From Pseudomonas brassicacearum (GTDB taxonomy: Bacteria; Pseudomonadota; Gammaproteobacteria; Pseudomonadales; Pseudomonadaceae), in the NCBI RefSeq assembly GCF_009601685.2, contig NZ_CP045701.2, positions 5,580,001 to 5,644,000 on the forward strand: 64,000 nt of DNA, given 5' to 3'. How positions within the stretch are numbered: the stretch's first letter is position 1; each line of letters opens with the position of its first letter. This document shows, one piece after another, positions 41,180 to 50,874 of this stretch. Under the pieces are notes generated by a model. That model was not told where the DNA came from. It saw nothing but the letters and a program-made list of their open reading frames with translations, and searched no databases. The position numbers were made by a program, and so were the translations under genes.

Positions 41180-42397
41180 ATGGCGGTCAAGGCAGTCAAA
41201 ACCGATGTTTACACTTGGGAAGGCAAGGACCGCAAAGGCACGAAAATGACCGGCGAGCTGACGGGCCAGAGCCCGGCCCTGGTCAAGGCACAGCTGCGCA
41301 AGCAAGGCATCAACCCGCAGAAGGTGCGCAAGAAATCCACCTCGATATTCAGCAAGGGCAAGCGCATCAAGCCGCTGGATATCGCCCTCTTCACCCGCCA
41401 GATGGCGACGATGCTCAAGGCCGGCGTACCGCTGTTGCAGGCGTTCGACATCATTGGCGAAGGCTTCGACAACCCCAACATGCGCAAGCTGGTGGACGAG
41501 GTGAAGCAGGAAGTCGCCGCCGGCAACAGCTTCGCCGCAGCGCTGCGCAAGTGCCCGCAATATTTCGACGAGCTGTACTGCAACCTGGTGGACGCCGGCG
41601 AACAGGCCGGTGCCCTGGATACCCTGCTGGACCGGGTCGCGACCTACAAGGAAAAGAGCGAAGCGCTCAAGGCCAAGATCAAGAAAGCCATGACCTATCC
41701 TGCGGCCGTGGTCCTCGTTGCCGCCGTGGTCACGGGGATTCTGCTGGTCAAGGTGGTGCCGCAGTTCGAATCGGTATTTTCCGGGTTCGGCGCGCAATTG
41801 CCGGCCTTCACGGTGATGGTCATCGGCCTGTCGGAATTCATGCAGCAGTGGTGGTGGATGTTGCTTGGCGGGTTGGCAGGGGCTTTTTTTGGTGTGAAGT
41901 ACGCGCTCAGGCGTTCGGAGCGCTTTCGCGACTGGCGCGACAAATGGCTGCTCAAGCTGCCGCTGATAGGCACCTTGCTGTACAAGTCCGCCGTGGCTCG
42001 CTACGCCCGTACGCTTTCCACCACCTTCGCCGCCGGCGTGCCACTGGTGGAGGCCCTCGATTCGGTGTCTGGCGCCACCGGCAACGTGGTGTTCAAACGT
42101 GCCGTGCAACGCATCAAGCAGGAAGTCTCGACCGGCATGCAGTTGAATTTCTCCATGCGCGCCTCAGGGATCTTTCCGAACCTGGCGGTCCAGATGACCG
42201 CCATTGGCGAGGAATCCGGCGCGCTGGACGACATGCTCGACAAGGTGGCGAGCTTTTATGAGGCCGAGGTGGACAATCTGGTGGACAACCTCACCAGCCT
42301 GATGGAACCCTTCATCATGGTGGTCCTGGGGGTGGTCGTCGGTGGCCTGGTGGTTGCCATGTACCTGCCCATCTTTCAACTTGGCTCTGCGATCTGA
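41180..42397 (+). CDS. pilC: Type IV pilus inner-membrane platform protein PilC
   Basis: PilC sits in the inner membrane above the PilB/PilT ATPases and passes their motion to the pilins. The 405 residues contain two GspF/PilC cytosolic helical domains, each followed by membrane segments (A-V-V-L-V-A-A-V-V-T-G-I-L-L and the end F-I-M-V-V-L-G-V-V-V-G-G-L-V). The ATG at 41180 is 2 bp after pilB; an ATG two codons upstream overlaps the pilB stop. Confidence 0.97.
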   Translation: MAVKAVKTDVYTWEGKDRKGTKMTGELTGQSPALVKAQLRKQGINPQKVRKKSTSIFSKGKRIKPLDIALFTRQMATMLKAGVPLLQAFDIIGEGFDNPNMRKLVDEVKQEVAAGNSFAAALRKCPQYFDELYCNLVDAGEQAGALDTLLDRVATYKEKSEALKAKIKKAMTYPAAVVLVAAVVTGILLVKVVPQFESVFSGFGAQLPAFTVMVIGLSEFMQQWWWMLLGGLAGAFFGVKYALRRSERFRDWRDKWLLKLPLIGTLLYKSAVARYARTLSTTFAAGVPLVEALDSVSGATGNVVFKRAVQRIKQEVSTGMQLNFSMRASGIFPNLAVQMTAIGEESGALDDMLDKVASFYEAEVDNLVDNLTSLMEPFIMVVLGVVVGGLVVAMYLPIFQLGSAI

Positions 42398-42398
42398 C

Positions 42399-43268
42399 AT
42401 GCCCCTGAGCGAATTCTTCGTGCTGTATCCCCTGGCTTTCGTGCTCGTTGCAGCATTGCTCGGCCTGATCATCGGCAGCTTCCTCAACGTGCTGGTGTGG
42501 CGCCTGCCGAAGATGCTCAACCGCGAATGGCGCCTGCAGGCCCACGACCTGCTGGGCCTGCCGGCCGAACCCCCGGGCCCGGTCTACAACCTGATGCTGC
42601 CCCACTCCCAGTGCCCACACTGCGGTCATCGCATCCGCGCCTGGGAGAACATCCCCGTACTCAGCTACTTGATGCTGCGCGGCCGCTGTTCGAGCTGCGC
42701 CGCGCCCATTGGCAGGCGTTACCCCCTGACCGAAGTGGCCTGCGGGGCGTTATCGGCGTTCGTCGCCTGGCATTTCGGCTTTGGCTGGCACGCCGCGGTG
42801 GTGATGGTGTTGACCTGGGGCCTGCTGGGCATGAGCCTGATCGACGCCGAACATCAATTGCTGCCCGATACCCTGGTGCTGCCGTTGTTGTGGCTGGGCT
42901 TGATCGTCAACAGCTTCGGGCTGTTCGTGTCCTTGAACCAGGCAATGTGGGGTGCGGTGGCCGGCTATCTGGCGCTGTGGTCGGTTTTCTGGGTGTTCAA
43001 GCTGATCACCGGCAAGGAAGGCATGGGCTATGGCGATTTCAAGCTGCTGGCGATGCTTGGCGCCTGGGGTGGCTGGCAGATCCTGCCGCTGACGCTGCTG
43101 TTGTCGTCGCTGGTGGGTGCCGTTCTTGGGGTGATTGTACTGCGCTTGCGTGATGCTCCCGGGTCGACGCAGATCCCTTTCGGGCCTTATCTGGCCATTG
43201 CCGGCTGGATTGCCTTGCTCTGGGGTGGTCAAATAACCGACTTCTATTGGCAGTCTGTCGGTTTCTAA
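42399..43268 (+). CDS. pilD: Prepilin peptidase / N-methyltransferase PilD
   Basis: PilD is the bifunctional membrane enzyme that cleaves prepilin leaders and methylates the new N-terminus. The 289 residues show the zinc cysteines C-P-H-C-G and C-S-S-C-A in the first cytosolic loop and the aspartyl protease motifs around [11 protein letters not shown] and [11 protein letters not shown]. It would process PilA and PilE here. Its stop overlaps the coaE start (TAATG). Confidence 0.97.
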   Translation: MPLSEFFVLYPLAFVLVAALLGLIIGSFLNVLVWRLPKMLNREWRLQAHDLLGLPAEPPGPVYNLMLPHSQCPHCGHRIRAWENIPVLSYLMLRGRCSSCAAPIGRRYPLTEVACGALSAFVAWHFGFGWHAAVVMVLTWGLLGMSLIDAEHQLLPDTLVLPLLWLGLIVNSFGLFVSLNQAMWGAVAGYLALWSVFWVFKLITGKEGMGYGDFKLLAMLGAWGGWQILPLTLLLSSLVGAVLGVIVLRLRDAPGSTQIPFGPYLAIAGWIALLWGGQITDFYWQSVGF

Positions 43269-43891
43269 TGAATACCCCTTTGGAAAAACCCTGGATTCTC
43301 GGCCTGACCGGTGGCATCGGCAGCGGCAAGAGCGCAGCGGCCCAGCACTTCATCGACCTGGGCGTGCACGTCATCGACGCCGATCATGCGGCGCGTTGGG
43401 TGGTGGAGCCCGGGCGCCCGGCGCTGGCGAAAATCGCCGAGCACTTCGGCCCCGGCGTATTGCAGGCCGACGGCGCCCTGGACCGGGCGGCGCTGCGCAA
43501 GCTGATCTTCGAGAATGCCGATGAACGCCGCTGGCTCGAGGCGCTGCTGCATCCGCTGATCGCCGAGGAAATCGCCCATCATCTGGCCCAGGCACAATCG
43601 CCCTATGCAATCCTGGTATCGCCGCTGCTGATCGAGTCAGGGCAGTACGCCATGACCCAGCGGATCCTGGTGGTCGATGCGCCGGAACAACTGCAGATCG
43701 AACGTACGTTGCAGCGCGACCAGACCAGCGAGCAACAGGTCCAGGCGATTCTCAAGGCCCAGTCCAGCCGCCAGGATCGCCTGAGCCATGCCGACGACGT
43801 GGTGGTCAACGATCGCGACCTCGCCTGGCTGCACAGCGAGGTCGAGCGCCTGCATCACTTTTACCTTACTTTGCGTGGAGGCCAATCATGA
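43268..43891 (+). CDS. coaE: Dephospho-CoA kinase
   Basis: CoaE phosphorylates dephospho-CoA in the last step of coenzyme A synthesis, the end product of the pathway whose panBCD genes lie at 27-29 kb. The 207 residues start with the P-loop [11 protein letters not shown], and the D-A-D-H-A-A-R segment fits the substrate site. It overlaps pilD by one base and yacG by four (ATGA), an order common in gamma-proteobacteria. Confidence 0.97.
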   Translation: MNTPLEKPWILGLTGGIGSGKSAAAQHFIDLGVHVIDADHAARWVVEPGRPALAKIAEHFGPGVLQADGALDRAALRKLIFENADERRWLEALLHPLIAEEIAHHLAQAQSPYAILVSPLLIESGQYAMTQRILVVDAPEQLQIERTLQRDQTSEQQVQAILKAQSSRQDRLSHADDVVVNDRDLAWLHSEVERLHHFYLTLRGGQS

Positions 43892-44088
43892 GCCAAACCC
43901 CAACCGTTGATTGCCCAACCTGTGGCGCCCCTGTGGAATGGAGCCCGGAGAGCAAATTCCGGCCGTTCTGCTCTGATCGCTGCAAATTGATCGACCTCGG
44001 CGCCTGGGCGTCGGAAGAACACAAGATTCCGGTCAGCCCCGACGCCGAGGACGAGCTGTTCAGCGAAGACTTCGAGCAACGCCACTAA
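43888..44088 (+). CDS. yacG: DNA gyrase inhibitor YacG
   Basis: A 66-residue zinc protein with the C-P-T-C ... C-S-D-R-C finger (C-x2-C-x15-C-x3-C) at about 10-33 and an acidic C-terminal tail. E. coli YacG binds GyrB and blocks DNA binding. It is last in pilB-pilC-pilD-coaE-yacG, overlapping coaE by 4 bp. A long inverted repeat follows. Confidence 0.95.
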   Translation: MSQTPTVDCPTCGAPVEWSPESKFRPFCSDRCKLIDLGAWASEEHKIPVSPDAEDELFSEDFEQRH

Positions 44089-44104
44089 GGCCCGGTCGAA
44101 TCAT

Positions 44105-44238
44105 TGTGGCGAGGGGATTTATCCCCGCTGGGCTGCGAAGCAGCCCCAAAAAAAGCTATTTACGGTCAATTTGAAACACCATGCGGTCAGGTTTCAGGGC
44201 TGCTACGCAGCCCAGCGGGGATAAATCCCCTCGCCACA
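44105..44238. repeat. 134-bp inverted repeat, GTGGCGAGGGGATTTATCCCC family
   Basis: Perfect outer arms TGTGGCGAGGGGATTTATCC and its complement extend through CCGCTGGGCTGC, about 32 bp per side, around a 60-bp centre containing an inner GGCTGC / GCAGCC match. Single half-copies occur at 45281 and, as a relative, 59738. This is a second REP-like family, distinct from the GTGGGAGC REPINs. Confidence 0.85.
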
Positions 44239-44273
44239 GAGTCATCTGCGTTCCTGGTGACCAGCATTCACCC

Positions 44274-44489
44274 CTAAGGCCGCATGAAACCGTAGTCCTG
44301 CTCATCATCGAGGTTTTCCGCCAGGAAACTCAACTCATCGGCCAGGTCTTCAGGGCTGCGCACTGTCTTGCTCTGTTGCACGATCGCACTGAGCAAGGCG
44401 CGCAGGCTCAAGCCTGGGTCAAAACCGATCTCCATTGCGGCGTCGTGGCTACGCCTGATTTCTTGTCTCGCCCACTCATAAACACTCAT
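44274..44489 (-). CDS. Conserved small protein of unknown function
   Basis: A 71-residue soluble protein (MSVYEWARQEIRRSHDAA...), acidic towards its C-terminus, with no motif I can name. The ATG at 44489 follows AGGAGCACAGCC, which argues for a real gene. Codon use matches neighbouring core genes. It is 60 bp downstream of the permease gene on the same strand and may be co-transcribed with it. Confidence 0.7.
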   Translation of the reverse strand: MSVYEWARQEIRRSHDAAMEIGFDPGLSLRALLSAIVQQSKTVRSPEDLADELSFLAENLDDEQDYGFMRP

Positions 44490-44552
44490 GGCTGTGCTCC
44501 TGGAAATTTTCCAAAGCATGAAGGGCGTGTGGTGGTGCAGCCTTGACGTGAA

Positions 44553-45239
44553 TCAAGGCTTGTCATCATCGTTCCACGGGGCCGACAGGTAGCGCGTGCG
44601 ATTGAAGGTCTCCAGCCATTCGGGACTGAACACCACCAACGCACTGATCACCATGCCGTTGATGAAGGCCTCGGGGAAGATGATCAGCCAGAGGTAGCCG
44701 ACAAAATCTTCCAACCAGTAAGGCATGGCGAATATACCGTCGTGCCACAGCAGGCCAAGCCCCAGCAGCAGGCACGCCAACGCCGAAAGCGCGGCCGCGA
44801 GAAACCCCGAACAGAAGATGTACACGAACAGATTGCGCGGCTGGGCGCGCTCCACCAGGATCGCGCAACACTCGGTGACCAGCACCGGCAACAGGATCAG
44901 CAGCGCACCGTTGACCCCCAACGCAGCCATGTCCTGACGGCCCAGCAGCACCAGCGCAAGCTGCGCGCACAGGCCACCGAGGATCGCCAGCGGCCAGTCC
45001 AGCAGCAGCGTCACGGCGGTCATGCCGATAAAGTGATACGAAACACCCGTGTCGAAATCCCGTCGCACCAGCCACAACATGAACAGCGCCAACACTGTGC
45101 CAAATAGCAAATGCTGGCGCCGGCTGTCGGTGAATAATTCGACCCACGGCGCCCGCGACACAGCCCAGACCAACACTGGCACATAAACCAGCCAGCCGAG
45201 CGCCTGGGTCTGTGGTGAGAGCAATTCGGCACCGATCAT
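44553..45239 (-). CDS. CbiM-like energy-coupling factor permease family membrane protein
   Basis: A 228-residue inner-membrane protein with six or seven hydrophobic segments. It resembles the CbiM/NikM family of metal-ion ECF transporters in the region Y-H-F-I-G-M-T-A-V-T-L-L-L-D-W-P. No ATPase (CbiO) or partner permease (CbiQ) gene is next to it, and the metal-binding N-terminal M-H-I-motif of true CbiM is absent (it begins MIGAELLS), so active metal uptake is doubtful. The start at 45239 is preceded by AAAGGAAGAG. Confidence 0.75.
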   Translation of the reverse strand: MIGAELLSPQTQALGWLVYVPVLVWAVSRAPWVELFTDSRRQHLLFGTVLALFMLWLVRRDFDTGVSYHFIGMTAVTLLLDWPLAILGGLCAQLALVLLGRQDMAALGVNGALLILLPVLVTECCAILVERAQPRNLFVYIFCSGFLAAALSALACLLLGLGLLWHDGIFAMPYWLEDFVGYLWLIIFPEAFINGMVISALVVFSPEWLETFNRTRYLSAPWNDDDKP

Positions 45240-45382
45240 GGGACTCTTCCTTTCGCTTGGCCCTTGCAGCAAATTTTCTGTGGCGAGGGGATTTCAAGCC
45301 AACAGTCTACATCCCACTATAAAGCCCTATTAATCAACGCAACGCTTCCAGCTTGTCGCAATTGAACGCTAAGCTTGGGCTC

Positions 45383-46009
45383 ATGGATGACTCCGATTAC
45401 TTACGCCTGCTGACCATCGCGGCCGAGCAAGCCAACGCCTTTCTCTCCAATGCCCGCAAATGGGAGCGTGAGCGTTGGGTCTGCCAGCGTCTGCTGCAAG
45501 GGCTGAACGTGCCTTATCGCGCCGACGAGTTCGCGCCGGCCGGGGAGCCGCCGGACGTATTGTTTCGCGATGCCAATTTCGAGGTGTTTTTCGTGCTCGA
45601 CGAGGGGCGTCGCCTCAATGACGAATGGCGCGATGAACTGCAACGCCGTCGCAGCGCCTTTTCCTTGAGCCAACTGGTGCGTCGCGAGGCCAAGCCGCGG
45701 CGGATCCCGGCCAATGAGTTCCTGATGCGGCTGGCCCCGACCCTGCGCAAGAAAGCTCACAACTACACCGAGCGCGGCATGGACCTGGGTGACCTGGACA
45801 TCATCGCCTTCGCCAGCCTCAAGCGCGAAGTGCTGGACCTCAACAGTCACTTCCCACCGCCGACCGAGTACCTGCGCCAGGGCTGGCGCTCGCTGTCGCT
45901 GGTGGGGCCGACGTTTGCCCGAGTGCTGTTCGCCCACCCCGACGCGCCGGACTTCCTGCGAAGCAACCTGGGCCGCAGCATTGTGTTCGATGTCGGGATC
46001 AGCCTGTGA
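45383..46009 (+). CDS. DUF1780 family protein
   Basis: A 208-residue soluble protein of the DUF1780 family, conserved in Pseudomonas. The N-terminus (MDDSDYLRLLTIAAEQANAF) is helical, and the middle (P-P-D-V-L-F-R-D-A-N-F-E-V-F-F-V-L-D-E-G-R-R) has an endonuclease-like beta-strand pattern, but I cannot demonstrate catalytic residues. The function is unknown. The next gene starts inside its stop codon (GTGA), so it is coupled to the MOSC protein. Confidence 0.85.
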   Translation: MDDSDYLRLLTIAAEQANAFLSNARKWERERWVCQRLLQGLNVPYRADEFAPAGEPPDVLFRDANFEVFFVLDEGRRLNDEWRDELQRRRSAFSLSQLVRREAKPRRIPANEFLMRLAPTLRKKAHNYTERGMDLGDLDIIAFASLKREVLDLNSHFPPPTEYLRQGWRSLSLVGPTFARVLFAHPDAPDFLRSNLGRSIVFDVGISL

Positions 46010-46533
46010 GCCCTTTGCAGGAACTGATCGCCGCCGTGCCCCAGCAAGGCCGCGTACGCTGGATTGGCGTACGACCCCAGGGTCGTGCGCCCATGATCGA
46101 ACTGGACGCCGTGGAGGCCCGCCTGGAAGCCGGACTGACCGGCGATCATGCCCGCCCCGGTGTGCGCAATGCGCGACAAGTGACGCTGATCCAATGGGAG
46201 CACCTGGCCGTGATCGGCTCGCTGATGGGCCGTCCCGAAGACCGCCCCGTGCTGCCACAGGAGCTGCGACGCAATATCGTGGTCAGCGGCATCAATCTGT
46301 TCAGCCTCAAGGGCCGGCGCTTCCGTATCGGCCAAGCCATCTTTGAAACCACCGGCTGGTGCCAGCCTTGTGCCCGATTGGAGAGAAACCTCGGCGAAGG
46401 TACGTTCCAGGCCGTACGCGGCCATGGCGGAATCACGGCCCGGGTGTTAAAAAGTGGAATCATTCGCCTGGACGACAGCCTGGTCGTCGACCCCGTTCCG
46501 GCGAGCGGCTACGCTGCTTTCAATGCCGGCTAG
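46006..46533 (+). CDS. MOSC domain-containing protein
   Basis: A 175-residue MOSC-domain protein, the beta-barrel found at the end of molybdenum cofactor sulfurases. The signature R-R-N-I-V-V-S-G-I-N-L-F-S-L-K-G and the cysteine in C-Q-P-C-A-R-L-E (about 118-125) are present. Stand-alone MOSC proteins may carry sulfur or act on N-hydroxylated compounds (YiiM). The GTG start at 46006 overlaps the DUF1780 stop. Confidence 0.9.
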   Translation: MSPLQELIAAVPQQGRVRWIGVRPQGRAPMIELDAVEARLEAGLTGDHARPGVRNARQVTLIQWEHLAVIGSLMGRPEDRPVLPQELRRNIVVSGINLFSLKGRRFRIGQAIFETTGWCQPCARLERNLGEGTFQAVRGHGGITARVLKSGIIRLDDSLVVDPVPASGYAAFNAG

Positions 46534-46585
46534 CCGGACGCTGTAACGTCTGCACATTCCGCAACGTCTACCTGACGAGGCCTTT

Positions 46586-46759
46586 ATGACCAGCCGCCTG
46601 AACCCAGAAGACCAGAAGCATGTCGAAGAGTACCTGCAACTGTCCCAGCACCGAGTCGAGCGCCGGCCTTTCCGGCCGTGGATGCTCCTGGTGGTGGTAC
46701 TGGCCGTGACCATCGGCCTGGGCCTGTTGAGCCGACTGATCAGTTACCTGACGCTATGA
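46586..46759 (+). CDS. DUF3094 small membrane protein
   Basis: A 57-residue protein with a charged N-terminal half (S-R-L-N-P-E-D-Q-K-H-V-E-E-Y-L) and one C-terminal membrane helix (about 32-53). This matches the DUF3094 family found beside DUF1780/MOSC genes in Pseudomonas. No function is known. The ATG follows GACGAGGCCTTT. It is the third gene of a likely operon and is too short for many gene callers. Confidence 0.82.
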   Translation: MTSRLNPEDQKHVEEYLQLSQHRVERRPFRPWMLLVVVLAVTIGLGLLSRLISYLTL

Positions 46760-46828
46760 GCCGCCCAGCCACACTGCCGCTCGCTCGGGTAACGGCACCG
46801 ATTTCCTTTAGCCTTGCGAGATATCCCC

Positions 46829-48127
46829 ATGACTCATCGTATTGTCATCGTTGGCGGCGGCGCCGGCGGTCTGGAGTTGGCTACCCGTCTGGGTAAGACT
46901 CTGGGCAAGCGCGGCACGGCCAGTGTGATGCTGGTCGACGCGAACCTGACCCACATCTGGAAACCGCTGCTGCACGAAGTGGCCGCCGGCTCCCTGAACT
47001 CCTCCGAAGACGAACTCAACTATGTCGCCCAGGCAAAATGGAACCACTTCGAGTTCCAACTGGGGCGCATGAGCGGCCTGGATCGCGAGCGCAAGAGAAT
47101 CCAGCTGGCCGCCACCTATGACGAGGCCGGCGTCGAGCTATTGCCGGCCCGGGAACTGGGTTACGACTCCCTGGTGATTGCCGTTGGCAGCACCACCAAC
47201 GACTTCGGCACCGAAGGCGCAGCGCAGCATTGCCTGTTCCTCGACACCCGCAAACAGGCCGAGCGCTTCCATCAGCAATTGCTCCACCACTATCTGCGGG
47301 CCCACGCCGGGCAGACGGATATCGTCGAGCGCATCAGCGTCGCCATCGTCGGCGCCGGTGCGACCGGGGTCGAACTGGCCGCCGAGCTGCACAATGCCGC
47401 CCACGAACTGCACGCCTACGGCCTGGACCGGATCAAACCGGAGAACATGCACATCACCCTGATCGAGGCGGGCCCACGCGTCTTGCCAGCCCTGCCGGAG
47501 CGTATCGGCGCACCGGTGCACAAGACCCTGGAAAAACTCGGGGTCAACGTCATGACCAACGCCGCCGTCAGCCAGGTGACCGCCGACAGCCTGATTACCG
47601 CGGACGGCAAAGTGATCGACGCGAGCCTGAAAGTCTGGGCCGCCGGGATTCGCGCCCCGGACTTCCTCAAGGACATCGACGGGCTGGAGACCAACCGGAT
47701 CAACCAGTTGCATGTGCTGCCCACTCTGCAGACCACCCGCGACGAGAACATCTTCGCCTTCGGTGACTGCGCCGCCTGCCCGCAACCCGGCAGCGAGCGC
47801 AACGTACCGCCCCGTGCCCAGGCCGCGCACCAGCAAGCCTCGCTGCTGGCCAAATCCTTGAAACTGCGGATCGAGGGCAAGGCCCTGCCCGAATACAAAT
47901 ACACCGACTACGGCTCGCTGATCTCGCTGTCGCGGTTCTCGGCAGTGGGCAACCTGATGGGTAACCTGACCGGCAGCGTGATGCTCGAAGGCTGGCTGGC
48001 GCGGATGTTCTACGTCTCGCTGTACCGCATGCACCAGATGGCGCTGTACGGCATGTTCCGCACGGCCATGCTGATGCTGGGCAGCAAGATCGGGCGTGGG
48101 ACAGAGCCTCGGCTGAAGCTGCACTGA
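46829..48127 (+). CDS. ndh: Type II NADH dehydrogenase
   Basis: Ndh passes electrons from NADH to ubiquinone without pumping protons. The 432 residues have two dinucleotide folds: FAD motif G-G-G-A-G-G-L-E-L at about 9-17 and NADH motif G-A-G-A-T-G-V-E-L-A at about 175-184. F-A-F-G-D-C-A-A-C closes the FAD site. The C-terminal region (M-F-R-T-A-M-L-M-L-G) is amphipathic and should bind the membrane. The start MTHRIVIVGGG at 46829 matches the family. Confidence 0.95.
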   Translation: MTHRIVIVGGGAGGLELATRLGKTLGKRGTASVMLVDANLTHIWKPLLHEVAAGSLNSSEDELNYVAQAKWNHFEFQLGRMSGLDRERKRIQLAATYDEAGVELLPARELGYDSLVIAVGSTTNDFGTEGAAQHCLFLDTRKQAERFHQQLLHHYLRAHAGQTDIVERISVAIVGAGATGVELAAELHNAAHELHAYGLDRIKPENMHITLIEAGPRVLPALPERIGAPVHKTLEKLGVNVMTNAAVSQVTADSLITADGKVIDASLKVWAAGIRAPDFLKDIDGLETNRINQLHVLPTLQTTRDENIFAFGDCAACPQPGSERNVPPRAQAAHQQASLLAKSLKLRIEGKALPEYKYTDYGSLISLSRFSAVGNLMGNLTGSVMLEGWLARMFYVSLYRMHQMALYGMFRTAMLMLGSKIGRGTEPRLKLH

Positions 48128-48155
48128 GTCAGCAGCACTGATATTGAATGAGCCA

Positions 48156-48185
48156 CCCTCATCGCGAGCGAGCTCGCGATGAGGG
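48156..48185. terminator. Palindrome between convergent ndh and chemoreceptor genes
   Basis: Perfect 14-bp arms (CCCTCATCGCGAGC / GCTCGCGATGAGGG) are separated by only 2 bp. The core ATCGCGAGC is the REP inner core, so it may be a collapsed REP pair acting as a two-way terminator. Confidence 0.6.
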
Positions 48186-48239
48186 CAGCACAGTTAATAC
48201 TCAAGCTCGGGCAAGACCTCTGTCCGAGCTATCCATCGA

Positions 48240-49943
<1,704 letters not shown>

Positions 49944-49970
49944 TTAAGTCCAATCCACTTTATCGCAGGC

Positions 49971-50007
49971 AAAAAAAATCCCCGTATCTTTCGATACGAG
50001 GATTTTT
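49971..50007 (-). terminator. Terminator of the tRNA operon
   Basis: A stem of 11 paired bases (AATCC-x-CGTATC / GATACG-x-GGATT) with a TTTC loop, followed on the minus strand by eight T. It lies 5 bp past the last tRNA-Pro. Confidence 0.88.
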
Positions 50008-50011
50008 AATA

Positions 50012-50088
50012 TGGTCGGGGTAAGGGGATTCGAACTCCTGACATCCTGCTCCCAAAGCAGGCGCGCTACCGGACTGCGCTATACCCCG
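50012..50088 (-). tRNA. tRNA-Pro (TGG), copy 2
   Basis: A 77-nt cloverleaf with encoded CCA, anticodon TGG in the loop CTTTGGGA, and T-loop GTTCGAATC. It is identical to the copy at 50263-50339 and lies beyond an internal terminator, so its expression needs read-through or its own promoter. Confidence 0.96.
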
Positions 50089-50090
50089 GT

Positions 50091-50121
50091 AAAAAAAAGG
50101 CGACCTTCGCAAGTCGCCTTC
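50091..50121 (-). terminator. Internal terminator between tRNA-Lys and the second tRNA-Pro
   Basis: On the minus strand, AAGGCGACTT-GCG-AAGGTCGCCTT pairs over 9-10 bp and is followed by eight T. It would stop transcripts after tRNA-Lys. Confidence 0.85.
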
Positions 50122-50181
50122 TCGATCAGCGCTTTTGGCCTCTGATCTTAAGATTCGATTCCAGCGAACTGGTTTCAAAAA

Positions 50182-50257
50182 TGGTGGGTCGTGTGGGATT
50201 CGAACCTACGACCAATTGGTTAAAAGCCAACTGCTCTACCAACTGAGCTAACGACCC
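50182..50257 (-). tRNA. tRNA-Lys (TTT)
   Basis: A 76-nt cloverleaf with encoded CCA, starting GGGTCGTTAGCTC, with anticodon TTT in CTTTTAA. It is third in transcription order. Confidence 0.96.
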
Positions 50258-50262
50258 AAAAA

Positions 50263-50339
50263 TGGTCGGGGTAAGGGGATTCGAACTCCTGACATCCTGC
50301 TCCCAAAGCAGGCGCGCTACCGGACTGCGCTATACCCCG
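50263..50339 (-). tRNA. tRNA-Pro (TGG), copy 1
   Basis: A 77-nt cloverleaf starting CGGGGTATAGCGCAG, anticodon TGG, CCA encoded. It is identical base for base to the copy at 50012-50088. Confidence 0.96.
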
Positions 50340-50346
50340 ATTGAAA

Positions 50347-50422
50347 TGGCTCCGTGACCAGGACTCGAACCTGGGACCCAATGATTAACAGTCATTTGCT
50401 CTACCGACTGAGCTATCACGGA
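50347..50422 (-). tRNA. tRNA-Asn (GTT)
   Basis: A 76-nt cloverleaf starting TCCGTGATAGCTC, anticodon GTT in CTGTTAA, CCA encoded. It is the first gene of the tRNA operon. Confidence 0.96.
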
Positions 50423-50460
50423 ACTGATATTTCAAGTTACTGCAATTTTGAAGCTACAAC

Positions 50461-50478
50461 GTTGAAGCTAGCTTCAAC
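50461..50478. other. 18-bp perfect palindrome in the tRNA leader
   Basis: GTTGAAGCTAGCTTCAAC lies between the tRNA promoter and tRNA-Asn. It could be an RNA hairpin used in processing, or a protein site. Confidence 0.5.
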
Positions 50479-50525
50479 CTCTTCTACCCTTACGCATCGC
50501 TGCGTTCGTGTGTCTGAGGCGCGCT

Positions 50526-50553
50526 ATTCTACAATCTTCAAAACCTCTGTCAA
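50526..50553 (-). promoter_or_regulatory. Sigma70 promoter of the tRNA operon
   Basis: TTGACA (complement of 50548-50553) and TAGAAT (complement of 50526-50531) are spaced 16 bp. The bases after the -10 (AGCGCGCC) form a GC-rich discriminator typical of ppGpp/DksA-repressed stable RNA promoters. Confidence 0.85.
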
Positions 50554-50735
50554 CCCCTTAAATTGCTTTCAAGACAATGATTTGCAACTTATTTTGGATT
50601 CCTTCTCAGCGAGAAGTAACCCTTGGGGTGACTGACTGCGGGGCGCACTTTACAAGCCTTTTCCTTTGAGTTCAACGGCCTGATGAAAAAAATGGCCTCG
50701 CAACACAAACACGCCCTGTGACAAACGATGGACTG

Positions 50736-50834
50736 TGTAGGAGCTGACGAAGGCTGCGACCTTTTGATCTTCCCCTTGAGACTCAAGTGTCTGGGGAAAG
50801 ATCGCAGCCTCGCTGCACTCGACAGCTCCTACGG
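50736..50834. repeat. GTAGGAGCTG-type extragenic palindromic repeat
   Basis: Outer arms TGTAGGAGCTG and CAGCTCCTACGG and inner arms GGCTGCGACCTTT / AAAGATCGCAGCC surround a 30-bp centre. It is the second member of the family seen at 11307. The 210 bp between it and the tRNA promoter hold no gene. Confidence 0.82.
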
Positions 50835-50874
50835 CGCGCTCCAGGGCGAGCTTGCTCTCGCCACAAAAGCCCGC

